Assembly: GCA_937970115.1 (NCBI GenBank)
Contig: CALBVO010000078.1
Coordinates: forward strand, 1 to 6,580
Direction: 5' to 3'
Length of the DNA: 6,580 nt
Origin: Minisyncoccota bacterium
GTDB taxonomy: Bacteria; Patescibacteriota; Minisyncoccia; Phycocordibacterales; UBA1006
Shown: in pieces, positions 5,532-6,580 of the stretch
How the letters are laid out: each line of letters opens with the position of its first letter
Position numbering within the stretch: position 1 is the first letter of the stretch
Position numbers and translations under genes: made by a program
Notes under the pieces: model-generated
Told to the model about the DNA's origin: nothing
Databases searched by the model: none
Seen by the model: the letters and a program-made list of their open reading frames with translations, nothing else

Positions 5532-6580
5532 TTATCGTTGTAAGATCGAATCCAAGGTATTCTGACGGACAATAATTCGCGCCGGCATCAAGCCTGCAAT
5601 CATTGTAACGATCAACAGAACTAAGGCACGGAGCATTGTTGGGCCAATTTTTGCGACCAAAATACCATCAGAAAATGGGAAATCAATAGGGTTCGCTGCA
5701 AAGAACGGTACCATTAGTCCATAGAGCAGCAAGAGCCCAAAGCCAATACCAATACATGCATAAAATATCGATTGCAACATATAGGCAAATTCAATAGCGC
5801 CTTCGGAGATTCCGATACCTTTCAGGATTCCAATAAATTTCCTTCGCGTCAGAGCATTAATATAAATAACAATAAAAATGGTAATTGATGAAACGACAAT
5901 ACCAATCGCACCAATCATGTTCCCAAGTAACCCAAATGTTTTCTGAACATCTGCGAGGAACTTCGGAATAGCCTCGGTTGCGGTTCGCACCTTGGCATAA
6001 TCGCCGAACCCATATGACAAGGCAATATCCTTGAATTGCTCGTCAGTAAGTGAATCTGTTCGTTTGATAACAATTTCTGCTGCTTGCAGACTAGTACGTC
6101 TTGCTATCCTACGGTAGTCCTGTTCGGTAATAAATATTGATGAAGATAACTCACCCACCTTTGAGTCAATAATTCCTTTTACAATAAACTCGGTTGTTTG
6201 CCCAAGCTCATTGTTTCCATCAATAAACTGTCGATCACGTTCGATACCTTCAGCTGGTTCACCCTGCAATGTAATACGAACCGGTCGCCCAACCTCGACA
6301 TCTACAAGAGGCTCAAAGAGATCAGCAAAATTAGAATATTTTTGCAATAAGGTAGCCCCGATAAGTACCTCACCTGAACGACCGTTTTCGAGCATTTCAC
6401 CTTCTACGAGAAATTGTGAGAGTCCTGTGGCTGCTTCTTCTTTATCTGGATCAATAGCAAAAGCACTGACACTGAGACTCTCTGCATCGACAGTAAAATC
6501 AGGTCGATCAATATACCCAGCTTCAACCGTTGTCCCAATACGATAACGAACACTGTATTCTTCTACTTCTGGTAAAGTAT
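5532..6580 (-). CDS. ABC transporter permease, FtsX/MacB type (runs off right edge)
   Basis: The frame stays open from the TAA at 5534-5532 to the right edge and gives 348 visible residues. The Met at 6395 is internal, because 61 further in-frame residues precede it and read as extracytoplasmic domain. The visible N-terminal part (about 1-210) belongs to a MacB-like periplasmic/extracytoplasmic domain; the phrase GRSGEVLIGATLLQKY is typical. Three membrane helices follow at about 216-241, 266-293 and 316-336. The segment RRKFIGILKGIGIS after the first helix and the end AGLMPARIIVRQNTLDSILQR are hallmarks of the FtsX superfamily C-terminus. The missing start should hold the first transmembrane helix of the usual four. 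The gene lies directly upstream of its ATPase. Confidence 0.92.
   Translation of the reverse strand, partial: TLPEVEEYSVRYRIGTTVEAGYIDRPDFTVDAESLSVSAFAIDPDKEEAATGLSQFLVEGEMLENGRSGEVLIGATLLQKYSNFADLFEPLVDVEVGRPVRITLQGEPAEGIERDRQFIDGNNELGQTTEFIVKGIIDSKVGELSSSIFITEQDYRRIARRTSLQAAEIVIKRTDSLTDEQFKDIALSYGFGDYAKVRTATEAIPKFLADVQKTFGLLGNMIGAIGIVVSSITIFIVIYINALTRRKFIGILKGIGISEGAIEFAYMLQSIFYACIGIGFGLLLLYGLMVPFFAANPIDFPFSDGILVAKIGPTMLRALVLLIVTMIAGLMPARIIVRQNTLDSILQR

Noticed and set aside
1..6580. Alternative genetic code with UGA read as Gly or Trp, as in some candidate phyla
   Set aside because: The long conserved genes are uninterrupted under the standard code, their conserved glycines use GGN, and Trp uses TGG. 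The only suspicious in-frame stop is TAA.

Overview
The window is AT-rich bacterial DNA with compact, mostly minus-strand genes. I infer a Patescibacteria (CPR)-like organism, at moderate confidence. The signs are small genes packed with gaps of 2 to 12 bases, no Shine-Dalgarno sequence before any of the nine visible starts, TATAAT boxes placed so that transcripts would be leaderless, an endonuclease III without its iron-sulfur cysteines, and several orphan or domain-of-unknown-function membrane proteins. The GlmM resembles the Bacteroidetes subtype, so Bacteroidetes or another phylum cannot be excluded from this sequence alone. The standard code (table 11) fits: the long genes are intact, and every stop seen is TAA.

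Layout from left to right. Bases 1-333 (minus) hold the N-terminal part of a membrane-anchored protein that leaves the window. An 84-base divergent promoter region (334-417) separates it from an AT-rich orphan gene on the plus strand (418-846). That orphan converges on a four-gene minus-strand operon (3444 down to 867), and the two share one hairpin terminator at 845-866. In transcription order the operon encodes a DUF1232/YkvA-like membrane protein, a three-helix membrane protein, the phosphohexomutase GlmM and a DUF937 protein. A perfect 34-bp palindrome (3483-3516) sits directly upstream of its -35 box. Next upstream is endonuclease III (nth, 4231-3542), preceded by a terminator. Then come an AT-rich orphan (4788-4363) and an ABC exporter pair: an intact ATPase (5526-4843) and an FtsX/MacB-type permease that enters from the right edge.

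How they may work together: GlmM supplies GlcN-1-P for peptidoglycan and other cell-envelope polymers. Its co-transcription with two small membrane proteins suggests an envelope-related operon (inference). The ABC pair is a classic permease-ATPase unit of the MacB/LolCDE/FtsEX superfamily. Nth is a stand-alone DNA repair gene.

The points most worth a second look are the long palindrome with a T-run facing the wrong way for its neighbours, the leaderless promoter architecture, and an in-frame 29-codon extension after the TAA of the 4363-4788 orphan that ends exactly at a terminator. I see no CRISPR array, transposon, tRNA or rRNA, and no convincing new defence system.
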